This document shows, in pieces, positions 17,362-26,024 of a DNA stretch of 48,224 nt. This DNA is from Thermoleophilia bacterium UBA2241. Lineage in GTDB: Bacteria > Actinomycetota > Thermoleophilia > UBA2241. The notes below the pieces were generated by a model. It saw only the letters and a program-made list of their open reading frames with translations, did no database searches and was not told where the DNA came from. The DNA lies in the NCBI GenBank assembly GCA_002347645.1, contig DDYF01000058.1, forward strand, positions 27,607-75,830, given 5' to 3'. Position 1 is the stretch's first letter. Every line of letters begins with the position of its first letter. A program made the translations under genes and the position numbers.

Positions 17362-18784
17362 AGTGAGCCATCTCCGCGACGCCTGTGGCGTCTTCGGCGT
17401 CTTCGCCCCCGGGCACGACGTCGCCCGCATCGCTTACTTCGGCCTCTTCGCCCTCCAGCACCGCGGGCAGGAGAGCGCGGGCATCGCCGTCGCGGACGAG
17501 GGCCAGGTCACCGTCATCAAGGACCTGGGCCTGGTCTCCCAGGTGTTCAACGAGCGCATGCTCACCAGCCTCTCCGGCCAGCACGCCATCGGCCACGTGC
17601 GCTACTCGACGACGGGCTCGACCGGTTGGCACAACTCGCAGCCGCTCGTGCGCTCCCGCAACGGCGACGTGATCGCCCTCGGCCACAACGGCAACCTGGT
17701 GAACACGACGCAGCTTCGGGACGAGCTCTTGTCCCGCGGCGTCAAGTTCTCGGGCACGACCGACACCGAGGTGATCACCGCCCTCATCGCCCACGAAGCC
17801 CAGGGCGACCTGCTCGGCGCCGTGCGCACCGCGGTAGGGAAGATCCGCGGCGCCTTCTCGGCCACCGTCATGTCCGGGAAGGCGCTCGTCGGCTTCCGCG
17901 ATCCCTACGGCGTAAGGCCTTTGGTCCTCGGGCGCTACGACGGCCATCCTGTCATCAGCAGCGAGACGGCGGGGCTCGACATCCTCGGGGCGCAGTTCGA
18001 GCGCGAGATCGCCCCCGGCGAGATCGTCATCGCCGACGCCGAGCACGGCCTGCGCAGCGTGCGCGTCGAACTCGAGGGCGCGCGCCCAGCCCTGTGCATC
18101 TTCGAGTTCATCTACTTCGCCCGACCCGACTCGACGATGGTAGGGCGCAACCTGCATCAGGCGCGCCAGGCCATGGGCCGACACCTCGCCCTCGAGGCGC
18201 CGGTCGAGGCCGACCTCGTCGTCCCCGTGCCCGACACCGGCATCCCCGCCGCGATCGGCTACTCGAGCGCGTCGGGCATCCCGTACACCGAGGGGCTCAT
18301 CAAGAACCGCTACGTCCACCGCACGTTCATCCAGCCCGACGACGACCTGCGCAAGCGCGGCATCCACATGAAGCTCAACCCGCTGACCGCGGTGATCAAG
18401 GGCAAGCGTCTCGTCGTCGTCGACGACTCGATCGTGCGCGGCAACACGACGACCAAGCTCGTCGAGATGCTCTTCGGCGCCGGGGCGGCGGAGGTCCACC
18501 TGCGGATCAGTGCCCCGCCCATCAAGTGGCCCTGCTTCTACGGCATCGACATGGCCACTCGTGCCGAGCTCATCGCCGCGAACTTGAGCGTCGAGGACAT
18601 CCGCCGCAAGGTCGGGGCCACCACCTTGCACTACCTCACGCTCGACGGTCTCCAGGCCAGCACCGGCCTGCCCGAGACGCAGTTCTGCCGCGCCTGTTTC
18701 ACCGGCGACTACCCGATCGCGGTGCCGGAGGAGTACGCGATGTGCAAGATGCGCTTCGAGAAGGGCGCCGCCTGCGAACCTTGA
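17354..18784 (+). CDS. purF: Amidophosphoribosyltransferase
   Basis: A 476-residue enzyme for the first step of de novo purine synthesis (PRPP to phosphoribosylamine). An N-terminal Ntn glutaminase domain begins at the cysteine in DACGVFGVF, which becomes the mature N-terminus after removal of a short propeptide. A C-terminal PRTase domain has VVVDDSIVRGNTT. Cysteines near the end (CFYGIDM, CRACFTGDYP) with CGV suggest the iron-sulfur type. Start is TTG 17354, overlapping purL by eight bases; GTG 17363 is an equally short alternative giving a seven-residue propeptide. No good Shine-Dalgarno; coupling to purL is likely. Confidence 0.93.
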   Translation: MPEVSHLRDACGVFGVFAPGHDVARIAYFGLFALQHRGQESAGIAVADEGQVTVIKDLGLVSQVFNERMLTSLSGQHAIGHVRYSTTGSTGWHNSQPLVRSRNGDVIALGHNGNLVNTTQLRDELLSRGVKFSGTTDTEVITALIAHEAQGDLLGAVRTAVGKIRGAFSATVMSGKALVGFRDPYGVRPLVLGRYDGHPVISSETAGLDILGAQFEREIAPGEIVIADAEHGLRSVRVELEGARPALCIFEFIYFARPDSTMVGRNLHQARQAMGRHLALEAPVEADLVVPVPDTGIPAAIGYSSASGIPYTEGLIKNRYVHRTFIQPDDDLRKRGIHMKLNPLTAVIKGKRLVVVDDSIVRGNTTTKLVEMLFGAGAAEVHLRISAPPIKWPCFYGIDMATRAELIAANLSVEDIRRKVGATTLHYLTLDGLQASTGLPETQFCRACFTGDYPIAVPEEYAMCKMRFEKGAACEP

Positions 18785-18980
18785 AGGGGTCTCGCGGCGC
18801 CGGTCAAGTCCGCGCCGGCACCGCCCAGGATGATGCGCTCGGCCGTGTCGTCACCGCCCCCTCGCTGACGTCCTCCGGACCCGACCGCCTTCGCTCTCCG
18901 GGGTCCCACGCCACCGGCATCTGGTCGGTGTGCGTCCCTGCCCTGTCGCGAAGGCGCGAGATGTCGCGCAGACGCGGGGC

Positions 18981-18986
18981 TATCAT
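18981..18986 (+). promoter_or_regulatory. -10 element for the DUF2252 gene
   Basis: TATCAT 54 bases before the GTG at 19041. The 256-base gap from 18785 shows no other gene; a short imperfect GC hairpin near 18795-18825 may end purF transcription. Confidence 0.35.
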
Positions 18987-19040
18987 GGCCACAGGCCTAT
19001 GCCCCACGCGGCCGTCCCCGACCGGCCAGGAGGTCGAGAC

Positions 19041-20492
19041 GTGACTGATGAAGCAGACGCGCCGACGACGCAGGCGACGGCGAGGGAGAGCGAGGAGCGA
19101 CTGAGGCCCGAGGCGCGGGCGTCATACCTGACGGCGGAGGAGCGGGCGGCGCTGGGACGCGAGGCGCGCGCGACAGTGCGTCGCGCCGACCTCGCGTCGT
19201 ACGAGCCGCCCGCCGGGCGCCGCGACCCCGTCGACATCCTCATCGAGCAGGGGGCGGCGCGCCAGCAGGACCTTCTGCCCATCCGTTACGGGCGTATGAG
19301 TCTGTCGCCCTTCGCCTTTCTGCGCGGCTCCGCCGCGGTGATGGCTGGCGACCTGGCGGCGTCGCCAGTCACGGGGCTGCGCGTGCAGGCCGTCGGCGAC
19401 GCGCACCTGGCGAACTTCGGCATCTTCGCCACCCCGGAGCGCCGTCTCGTCTTCGACGTCAACGACTTCGACGAGACCCTGCCCGCGCCGTGGGAGTGGG
19501 ACGTCAAGAGGCTGGCCGCCAGCGTCGTCGTGGCGGCGGAGGACGTCGGCGCCGGCCGGGCGGTCGCGGCTGCGGCCGCCCGTCGCGTTGCGCAGAGCTA
19601 CCGCACGTCGATGCGTGGGTTTGCCGACGCCAGGACACTCGACGTCTGGTACGCGCACGTCGACATGGACGAGTGGATCAGGACGAAGGGGCGCCAAAGC
19701 CGTCTGGCTCAGAACGAGAAGATGCTGGCAAGGGCGCGTACCCGCACCAGCCTGCAGGTCGTCGGCAAGCTCACGGAGGAGGTCGACGGGGAGCTGCGCT
19801 TCAAGAACCTGGCGCCACTGGTGACACCCTTGCGCGACCTCTTCGCAGGCGCGGAAGCGGAGCGCGTTCGCGGCATGCTCAGGCGAGGCTTCGCCGGCTA
19901 CCGCAAGAGCCTCGCCCCCGAACGCCGCCTCCTGCTCGACCGTTTCCGGGGCGTCGACATCGCGCGCAAGGTCGTCGGCGTCGGGAGCGTGGGCACGCGC
20001 TGCCTGATCAGCCTCTTCGTCGGCCGGGATCGGCACGATCCGCTCGTCCTCCAGCTCAAGGAGGCGACCACGTCGGTCCTCGAGCCGTACGCCGGCAAGA
20101 GCGCCTACCGCCACCACGGCGCCCGTGTCGTCCACGGGCAGCGCCTCGTGCAGGTGGCGAGCGACGTGTTCCTCGGCTGGTGCACGCTCGACCACGAGGA
20201 CCAACACTACTACTGGCGTCAGCTCAAGGACATGAAGGCGTCCATCGAGATCGAGGCGCTCGATGCGAGGGGCTTCGACCGCTACGTGGAGGCCTGCGGC
20301 TGGTGCCTCGCCCGGGCACACGCCCGCTCCGGCGACCCCGTCGCCATCGCCGCATACCTGGGCGAGGGGGCCGGGTTCGACAAGGCCATCGCCGCCTTCG
20401 CGGCGGCCTATGCTGACCAGACCAAGGCGGACTGGGAGGCGCTCAAGGCGGCGATCGCCGACGGGCACCTGCAGGCCGTCGCGGGGGTGTAG
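19041..20492 (+). CDS. DUF2252 family protein
   Basis: A 483-residue soluble protein. The family features are visible: RMSLSPFAFLRGSAAVMAGD near residue 85, VQAVGDAHLANFGIF, FDVNDFDETLPAPWEWDVKR, then a C-terminal CGWCLARAHARSGD. The fold is related to aminoglycoside phosphotransferase/kinase-like proteins (GDAHLANFG resembles the HGDLHxxN loop), but no reaction is established. The GTG at 19041 is preceded by AGGAGGT. It stands between purine blocks with its own promoter; a link to purines is not shown. Confidence 0.85.
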   Translation: MTDEADAPTTQATARESEERLRPEARASYLTAEERAALGREARATVRRADLASYEPPAGRRDPVDILIEQGAARQQDLLPIRYGRMSLSPFAFLRGSAAVMAGDLAASPVTGLRVQAVGDAHLANFGIFATPERRLVFDVNDFDETLPAPWEWDVKRLAASVVVAAEDVGAGRAVAAAAARRVAQSYRTSMRGFADARTLDVWYAHVDMDEWIRTKGRQSRLAQNEKMLARARTRTSLQVVGKLTEEVDGELRFKNLAPLVTPLRDLFAGAEAERVRGMLRRGFAGYRKSLAPERRLLLDRFRGVDIARKVVGVGSVGTRCLISLFVGRDRHDPLVLQLKEATTSVLEPYAGKSAYRHHGARVVHGQRLVQVASDVFLGWCTLDHEDQHYYWRQLKDMKASIEIEALDARGFDRYVEACGWCLARAHARSGDPVAIAAYLGEGAGFDKAIAAFAAAYADQTKADWEALKAAIADGHLQAVAGV

Positions 20493-20585
20493 CGGCAAGC
20501 GACGGGCGCGCGAGTCGTGTTGCGCCGGGAGATGGGGGCCGGCGAGCAGTGACGACATCCGTCGCGCGGCGGCGGACACGCCGTC

Positions 20586-22577
20586 CTAGCCCCGCTGTAG
20601 CGACGCCCTCCAGCCGGCGAGCACTGCGTGTACCTGCTCGGCACCGACCAGCGGACCTTCGGGCAACGGCAGATGTGACGGGAAGAGCAGGAACGGCCGC
20701 GCCTGCGAGCCACCCATGCCCCCGTGGAACGAGATCAACTCCTCGAAGGCGCACCCTTCGTCGGTCTCTGCGTCGTAGAAGCTGTTGACGAGGACGTCGG
20801 GGGCGTTCGCGAAGCCATCGGTGCGCAGGAGGTGGCGGACGGCCGTGGGCGGGAAGGGTGCCAGCGGGTCTTCGCCCTCGACACGGCCGTCCGCCAGGTA
20901 GCGCGCTCCGTGAGCGCCCAGCGCGACTGGGCCGTGCGCGGCGGAGCGCACGAGCACCCAGCCGATGTGAGGGTGTGCGCGCAGCGCCGGCAACAGACGC
21001 GGGTGACGCGCGTCGATCTCTTCCATCGTCAGCCGGCGGCGCTCTTCCATGAGGAAGATGAGACCGAGGTTCCCCGAGCCCAGAACGACGACCTGCTCAC
21101 CGCCGACCTCGTCCTTGGCGGGCTTCTTCTGCTGAACGCCCGTCGCCTCGCGCACCGCCTTGCCCACGGCCGAGTCGTTCTCGTCGCCGCCCTCGAGCGG
21201 TGCGACCTCGGCGGCCTCGACGGACCGTTTCACAAGCTCGTCGAGGCCGTACCCGTTGCGCTGTCTGAACGTCGCGCCCTGCGTCTGCCCGTGGTCTGAG
21301 AGCACGACGATCTCGTACGGCCGCGCCGCATAGGCACAGGCGCGAACGATGCGGCCGATCTGCTGGTCGATCTTGCGCAGGACCTCCATGGTGTCGTGAC
21401 GCTCGAGGCCCGAGTGATGGGCGACCTCGTCGTAGCCAGCGAAGCAGGCGTAGACAGCGGGTCGCCCCATCATCATGTCGCTGATCACGCTGTGGACGGT
21501 GAGGTCGCGCACGGCCACGGCGAGCCCCGCGCGGACGAAGGCGTAAGAGACGGACCGGCGCCCTCGCGGCCACACGTCGCGCCGCTTCGCCCGTCCGGCC
21601 GCGATGCGTTCGAGCACGATCTCGTAGATGAAGAGGACGAGCGTCTGCAACACGTTGTACCCGTTCGCGAGGTACGACCGATAGCCCGGGTTGGGGCCCT
21701 TCTCGGCCTCGATGCGGCTCACGGTGAGGATGACGTGGTCGGCCTCGCCCGAGAGCAGGTTCGCGCGGCTCGCGCCGCCGTCCGCCAGGAGGCCCATGCC
21801 GGTCGAGTGGCGACGCTCGAGCTCCGCGCAGTCGGCGGGCGCTGAGCAGGACACGACCTTGCCCGCCGCCTTCTCGACCCAGCGAAAGGCGGGGATGTCG
21901 GCGTTCGAACCGAGCAGAAGTCCGGCTTGCGAGGCCCCCGTCTGCGACGACAGGTCGGTCTCCCACTCGCCGAGCCGATGCGAGCCCGTCGCGACCCAGC
22001 GCGCGAGCTCCGGAGCGTGCCCGTCGCGCAAGGCGCGCTGCAGGACGGGGCGCGCCAGCCCATCGATCTCGAGGTAGAGGATGCCGGGCACGTCGGTGAC
22101 CTGCCGGTCGCGCGAGCGCCGGGCGATGCGCTGCGTCACACGCAAGCCGTAGGCGTCATCATCGTTCGTTCCCAGGAGCACCTCGAGGGCAACGTTGACG
22201 GCAGTCGCGACGAGCGCGACGAGCAACGCGACGAAGAACGAGTGGACTTCGAGGGTCCGCTCGGTGAGGCGAGCCACGGCGAAGACCATTCCGGCGTCGA
22301 GGAGGAGCACAAGGAGGAAGCCGAGCGCCAGCGTGAACGGCAGGCGTAGGGCGGCGATGAGCGGCGGGAGCAGAGCGTTGAGGGCCGCGATGAGGAGGGC
22401 GGCGGCCAGCGCGCCGCCGACGGACTCGACGGCGACGCCCGGAACGACGAGCGCGGCGATGAACAGCCCTGCGGCGTTGGTGACCAGGCGGGCGACGGCC
22501 CGCAGGGGGTGGACCTGCGGCCGGTCGGGGCTGCATGCGGGCGACGCGCCGCGACCGGTCGTCCCGGTGCGGCTCAT
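20586..22577 (-). CDS. Holin-like membrane domain fused to alkaline-phosphatase-fold domain
   Basis: A 663-residue protein. Residues about 30-140 hold four hydrophobic helices resembling the mycobacterial four-helix holin superfamily IV (AGLFIAALVVPGVAVESVGG). From about 165 on it is an alkaline-phosphatase/nucleotide-pyrophosphatase-like domain: YLEIDGLARPVLQRAL (metal Asp), SSQTGASQAGLLLG (probable nucleophile region), FAGYDEVAHHSG and VVLSDHGQTQGATF (metal ligands). The holin label reflects the helices only; a membrane-anchored phosphodiesterase facing outward is more likely than lysis. The ATG at 22577 overlaps the stop of a ten-codon upstream ORF as ATGA and lacks a good Shine-Dalgarno. 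Confidence 0.8.
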   Translation of the reverse strand: MSRTGTTGRGASPACSPDRPQVHPLRAVARLVTNAAGLFIAALVVPGVAVESVGGALAAALLIAALNALLPPLIAALRLPFTLALGFLLVLLLDAGMVFAVARLTERTLEVHSFFVALLVALVATAVNVALEVLLGTNDDDAYGLRVTQRIARRSRDRQVTDVPGILYLEIDGLARPVLQRALRDGHAPELARWVATGSHRLGEWETDLSSQTGASQAGLLLGSNADIPAFRWVEKAAGKVVSCSAPADCAELERRHSTGMGLLADGGASRANLLSGEADHVILTVSRIEAEKGPNPGYRSYLANGYNVLQTLVLFIYEIVLERIAAGRAKRRDVWPRGRRSVSYAFVRAGLAVAVRDLTVHSVISDMMMGRPAVYACFAGYDEVAHHSGLERHDTMEVLRKIDQQIGRIVRACAYAARPYEIVVLSDHGQTQGATFRQRNGYGLDELVKRSVEAAEVAPLEGGDENDSAVGKAVREATGVQQKKPAKDEVGGEQVVVLGSGNLGLIFLMEERRRLTMEEIDARHPRLLPALRAHPHIGWVLVRSAAHGPVALGAHGARYLADGRVEGEDPLAPFPPTAVRHLLRTDGFANAPDVLVNSFYDAETDEGCAFEELISFHGGMGGSQARPFLLFPSHLPLPEGPLVGAEQVHAVLAGWRASLQRG

Positions 22578-22606
22578 CTGAGGGCCCGTTCCCTGAAGCT
22601 CGGCAT
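22577..22606 (-). CDS. Possible leaderless ten-codon upstream ORF
   Basis: On the minus strand ATG at 22606 opens MPSFRERALR and ends in a TGA (22574-22576 region) that overlaps the next ATG as ATGA. The hexamer TAGGCT ends six bases before this ATG, the same spacing as for the gene at 1974. Translation of the phosphatase gene would then depend on termination of this mini-ORF. The peptide itself is not recognised. Confidence 0.4.
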
Positions 22607-22612
22607 GGCGGG

Positions 22613-22618
22613 AGCCTA
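22613..22618 (-). promoter_or_regulatory. -10 element for the holin-like/phosphatase gene
   Basis: TAGGCT on the minus strand, six bases before an ATG at 22606. Same hexamer as upstream of purH. Confidence 0.45.
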
Positions 22619-22684
22619 GCCTGTCGACGACGCACGCGAAAGACCGAGACTCTGCAGCGGGAGGCGGGACGCGCCGCGGACCAT

Positions 22685-22716
22685 GCGAAGGGGCGGCCCT
22701 TCGGCCGCCCCTTCGC
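22685..22716 (-). terminator. 14-bp perfect hairpin terminator candidate
   Basis: GCGAAGGGGCGGCC (22685-22698) pairs perfectly with 22703-22716 around a four-base loop. It lies 23 bases downstream of the DUF1269-like gene on the minus strand and upstream of the phosphatase gene's promoter. No T-run follows on either strand. Confidence 0.6.
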
Positions 22717-22738
22717 ACCCCGGCGCGTCGACCCCGTC

Positions 22739-23230
22739 CTACTCCTTGTCGGCGCCGAAGGCTTCCTTGAGCTTGGCCTCGTCCTCGTGTGAGAGGTTGG
22801 TGCGCACGACACGCGCTTCGGTACCCTGGACCGCCTCGAGGAACTTGTCCTCGGTCATCTTGGCGATCAGCAGGAACCAGCCGGCCTTGCCCGGCGGCAC
22901 GGCGTCGCCCATCTGTTCGAGCACTGCCCTGTCGATGCCGGTCTTGCCCATCTTGCCGAACAGCGCCCCCATGCCGGCGCCGATCGCCATGCCCAGGAAG
23001 GGCACGAGGAAGAGCAGACCGAAGAGCATGCCCCAGAAGGCGCCGCCCATGGCGCCCGCACCGACGAGCTGCTTGCCGTGCTTGACGTGCGGCTTGCCGT
23101 CCGCGTCGCGGACCACCATGGCCGCGTCCTGGAGTTCAACGATCATGTCCTTCTGCAGCTGCCCGAGCTTGACGCCGAACGCGTCGGCGTCGGCTTCGTT
23201 GTCGAAGCCCAGAACCATGAGTTCGCTCAT
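22739..23230 (-). CDS. DUF1269-like protein with glycine-rich membrane segment
   Basis: A 163-residue protein starting SELMVLGFDNEADADAFGVKL, with a central Gly/Ala/Met-rich hydrophobic stretch (about residues 62-97: AFWGMLFGLLFLVPFLGMAIGAG) and a soluble C-terminal part GIDRAVLEQMGDAVPPGKAGWFLL. This matches the DUF1269 family, small proteins often linked with stress responses. The ATG at 23230 follows a G-run. A minus-strand TATCGT lies about 35 bases upstream. Function unknown. Confidence 0.8.
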   Translation of the reverse strand: MSELMVLGFDNEADADAFGVKLGQLQKDMIVELQDAAMVVRDADGKPHVKHGKQLVGAGAMGGAFWGMLFGLLFLVPFLGMAIGAGMGALFGKMGKTGIDRAVLEQMGDAVPPGKAGWFLLIAKMTEDKFLEAVQGTEARVVRTNLSHEDEAKLKEAFGADKE

Positions 23231-23391
23231 CCCGCGTAGCCCCCCATCGATCGACCTGACTGTCACCACGTACGATACCCCTGCTACCTGACGTCGGCAA
23301 GGCTGCGCCCGTTGGAGCGATCGGCCGCGGCGCAGAAGAGAGCGGTGCGCCGGCGATCAGGCGCCGACGCGGCATGCGCGCGGCGAACGGG

Positions 23392-24798
23392 TCACCGGCG
23401 CGAGGACACCTGCGCAGCGCGACTTGCGTACGGCCGGCCCAGCTCCTTGAGCCGCCGCCAGTTCAGCCGGTTGCGCTTCGGCACGCCCCAGCTGCGCACG
23501 AACCACCAGCACCAGCCCAGCTCCTTCGTCTTCTGGATATGCAGCGCGAGGGCGTGCGCGACAAGGCGGCGCGTCGAGTAGAACCGCCGGTAGGAGCTCA
23601 GCGTCGCGCGCTGCAGCTGCCGGGGCGTCATGCGCTGCGGCGCGAACACGACGTGCTGGGCGTCGTAGTGGCTCCAGTCCCTGTCGAGGATGCGTCCCCG
23701 GGCTTCGAGCTCGTCGTACATCTGGGTGCCGGGCAGCGGGGTGAGGATGTTGAGCATCAGGGTGGTGATGCCGTGACGCAGGGCGAAGCGCGCGATATGT
23801 CGCACCGAGGCGGGCGTGTCGGCGTCGGCCCCGACCACGAACATGCCGAAGCTCATGATGCCGTGCGCGTCGAGGAGCGCGATCGCGCTCTCGATGTCGG
23901 CCACGGTCTGCGCCTTCTCGAAGCCGTCCAGCGTCTCCTGGTCCAGCGACTCGAGCCCGAGGGCGATGCGCTCGCAGCCCGAGCGCCGCATGAGGTCGAG
24001 CAACTCGGGGTCGCGGACGACGTCGGTGCGCATCTGCGCCTGCCACGGCACCACGATTCCCTCGTCGATCATCATCTGCAGGAGCCGCTTGAGGCGCGCC
24101 TTGTTGGCGGCGAGGTTGTCGTCGTAGAAGAAGATGCGCTTCGGCCGCTTGGCGCGCAGCTCGGCCATCACGTTCTCCTCGCTGCGGAAACGGTACTTGC
24201 GTCCGAACATCGCCGTCACCGAGCAGAAGTTGCAGGCGAACGGACAGCCCCAGCTGGTCATGATCGGCATCGAGTTCACGCCCTCGTGCCCGACGATGAG
24301 ATCGAGGTCGGGCATCGGCAGGCGGTCGAGGTCCGGGCACGGCGGGCGCAGATCGTTGTGGACCGTCGTGCCGTCGCACGTGAAGGACAGGCCACCCACG
24401 GTCTCAGGCGCCCGTTCGCCGGCGAGGACCTCGAGCAGCTCGAGCATGAGCTCCTCGCCACCCTCGCCGCGGGCCACGTAGTCGGCATGCCGGAGCGCCT
24501 CGGCGGCCATGAAGGTCACGTGCGAGCCGCCCATGACGACGGGCACGCCGCGCGCCCGCAGACGGTCGGCCATGGCGTAGGCGGCGGGCGCCGTCGACGT
24601 CGTAGTCGAGAGGCCCACGATGTCGGAGGACTCGACGTCGGCCCAGTCGACCGGCGCCGTCTTGGGCGCGTAGATCGCCACGTCGTGGCCCGCCGCCTTG
24701 AGCGCTGCGCCGATCATCGGCAGCCCGAGGCGCGGGTACGCCGTGTACGACCACATATGCATGACCGGCGGGTCGGGCTCGATCAGGCGGATCTTCAT
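23392..24798 (-). CDS. B12-binding domain radical SAM protein
   Basis: A 468-residue protein. An N-terminal cobalamin-binding Rossmann domain (about 1-140: PRLGLPMIGAALKAAGHDV, VGLSTTTSTAPAAYAM, VMGGSHVTF) precedes a radical SAM core with the iron-sulfur motif SWGCPFACNFCS (about residue 190). YDDNLAANKARLKRLL and ALGLESLDQETLDGFEKAQT follow, as in the hopanoid and lipid-modifying B12 radical SAM proteins. The substrate cannot be predicted: no lipid or bacteriochlorophyll genes are adjacent. On the minus strand TTGACG, a 17-base gap and AAGGAT lie upstream of the ATG, a fair sigma-70 promoter. Transcribed divergently from purM. Confidence 0.85.
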   Translation of the reverse strand: MKIRLIEPDPPVMHMWSYTAYPRLGLPMIGAALKAAGHDVAIYAPKTAPVDWADVESSDIVGLSTTTSTAPAAYAMADRLRARGVPVVMGGSHVTFMAAEALRHADYVARGEGGEELMLELLEVLAGERAPETVGGLSFTCDGTTVHNDLRPPCPDLDRLPMPDLDLIVGHEGVNSMPIMTSWGCPFACNFCSVTAMFGRKYRFRSEENVMAELRAKRPKRIFFYDDNLAANKARLKRLLQMMIDEGIVVPWQAQMRTDVVRDPELLDLMRRSGCERIALGLESLDQETLDGFEKAQTVADIESAIALLDAHGIMSFGMFVVGADADTPASVRHIARFALRHGITTLMLNILTPLPGTQMYDELEARGRILDRDWSHYDAQHVVFAPQRMTPRQLQRATLSSYRRFYSTRRLVAHALALHIQKTKELGWCWWFVRSWGVPKRNRLNWRRLKELGRPYASRAAQVSSRR

Positions 24799-24859
24799 GA
24801 GGGCAATCCTTCGCCCCCCGACGGCTCGCGTCAACCAGTCGACATCGCGGGGGGTGCCG

Positions 24860-24865
24860 TAGAAT
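24860..24865 (+). promoter_or_regulatory. -10 element for the purM operon
   Basis: TAGAAT about 50 bases before the purM ATG, in the 116-base gap divergent from the radical SAM gene. A small GC hairpin (around 24877-24893) lies in the leader. Confidence 0.4.
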
Positions 24866-24914
24866 AGGCCCGTACGCGGGCACGAGGCCCGCGCCGCACG
24901 GCGACTGGAGTCAC

Positions 24915-26024
24915 ATGGCCGAGGAGTTCACCTACAAGAACGCCGGCGTCGACGTCGAGGCCGGGAACGCTGCCGTCGAGCTGCTCAAGCAGCGCCTCAA
25001 GTCGGTGAAGCACCCGCTGGTCTTGGGCGGTCTCGGCGGCTTCGGGGGCGCGATGCGGCTTCCCCGCCTCAAAGACCCGGTGCTGGTCGCCGGCACGGAC
25101 GGCGTCGGCACAAAGGTCCTGATCGCGCAGGCGATGGACCGCTACGACTCGATCGGCATCGACCTCGTCGCGATGAGCGTCAACGACGTCTCTGCCTGCG
25201 GCGCCGTGCCGCTCTTCTTCCTCGACTACATCGTGACCGGCAAGGTCGAGCCCGAGAAGGTCGCCGCCCTCGTGGGTGGGGTGGACGAGGGCTGCCTGCG
25301 CGCGCAGTGCGTGCTGCTCGGCGGCGAGACCGCCGAGCACCCCGGGCACTTCAAGGCGGACGGCGACTTCGACATGGCCGGCTTCGCCGTCGGCCTCGCC
25401 GAGCGCGACGAGCTCTGGGGGCCGGGGCGCGTCGTGGCCGGCGACGTACTCATCGGCATCGACTCGCACGGCCTGCACTCCAACGGGTTCAGTCTCGTCC
25501 GGCACCTGCTCGCGAGCCACGACATCGACCTGCACGGCAAGTTCCTCAGCCAGGGTGGGGGCCTCGGCGCCTGCGTCACGACCGAGTCGGCGTCGTTCCT
25601 GCCCTGCTACGAGGTCACCGCGAGCGTGGGCGACGTGCTGCTCACGCCGACCGCGATCTACAGCCCGGTGCTCCACGACCTCGGACACGCCGGCGGCGTG
25701 CACGCGGCGGCGCACATGACCGGCGGCGGCTTCCCCGACAACGTCGGGCGCGCCGTGCCGGACGGTCTCGCCGCCGAGATCGACCTCGGCGCGTGGACGC
25801 CGGGCCCCGAGTTCGTCTGGCTCCACGGCCTGGGTGTGGACGAGGACGAGCTTCTGCGCACCTTCAACTGCGGCCTCGGCATGGTCGTGGTCGTCGCCGG
25901 CGACGCGATCGAGCGCTTGCTCGAGGTGATCGCGCGCGGCGGGCACGGCGCCCGCGTCGTGGGCGCCGTCGTGCCGCGCGAGGCCGGGGACGCCGTCCGC
26001 TACCGGGGCAGGCTCGCGCTGTGA
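24915..26024 (+). CDS. purM: Phosphoribosylformylglycinamidine cyclo-ligase
   Basis: A 369-residue AIR synthetase, step five of purine synthesis. It starts FTYKNAGVDVEAGN as in the family, and has VAGTDGVGTKVLIA, SVNDVSACGAVPLFFLDY and LLGGETAEHPGHF. The C-terminus has AHMTGGGFPDNVGRAVP and FNCGLGMVVVV. The ATG follows TGGAG. The stop overlaps the next start as GTGA, so the PfkB kinase is coupled to it. Confidence 0.95.
   Translation: MAEEFTYKNAGVDVEAGNAAVELLKQRLKSVKHPLVLGGLGGFGGAMRLPRLKDPVLVAGTDGVGTKVLIAQAMDRYDSIGIDLVAMSVNDVSACGAVPLFFLDYIVTGKVEPEKVAALVGGVDEGCLRAQCVLLGGETAEHPGHFKADGDFDMAGFAVGLAERDELWGPGRVVAGDVLIGIDSHGLHSNGFSLVRHLLASHDIDLHGKFLSQGGGLGACVTTESASFLPCYEVTASVGDVLLTPTAIYSPVLHDLGHAGGVHAAAHMTGGGFPDNVGRAVPDGLAAEIDLGAWTPGPEFVWLHGLGVDEDELLRTFNCGLGMVVVVAGDAIERLLEVIARGGHGARVVGAVVPREAGDAVRYRGRLAL

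Noticed and set aside
20586..22577. Prophage lysis gene because of the holin-like domain
   Set aside because: No phage genes are adjacent and the bulk of the protein is a phosphatase-fold enzyme.
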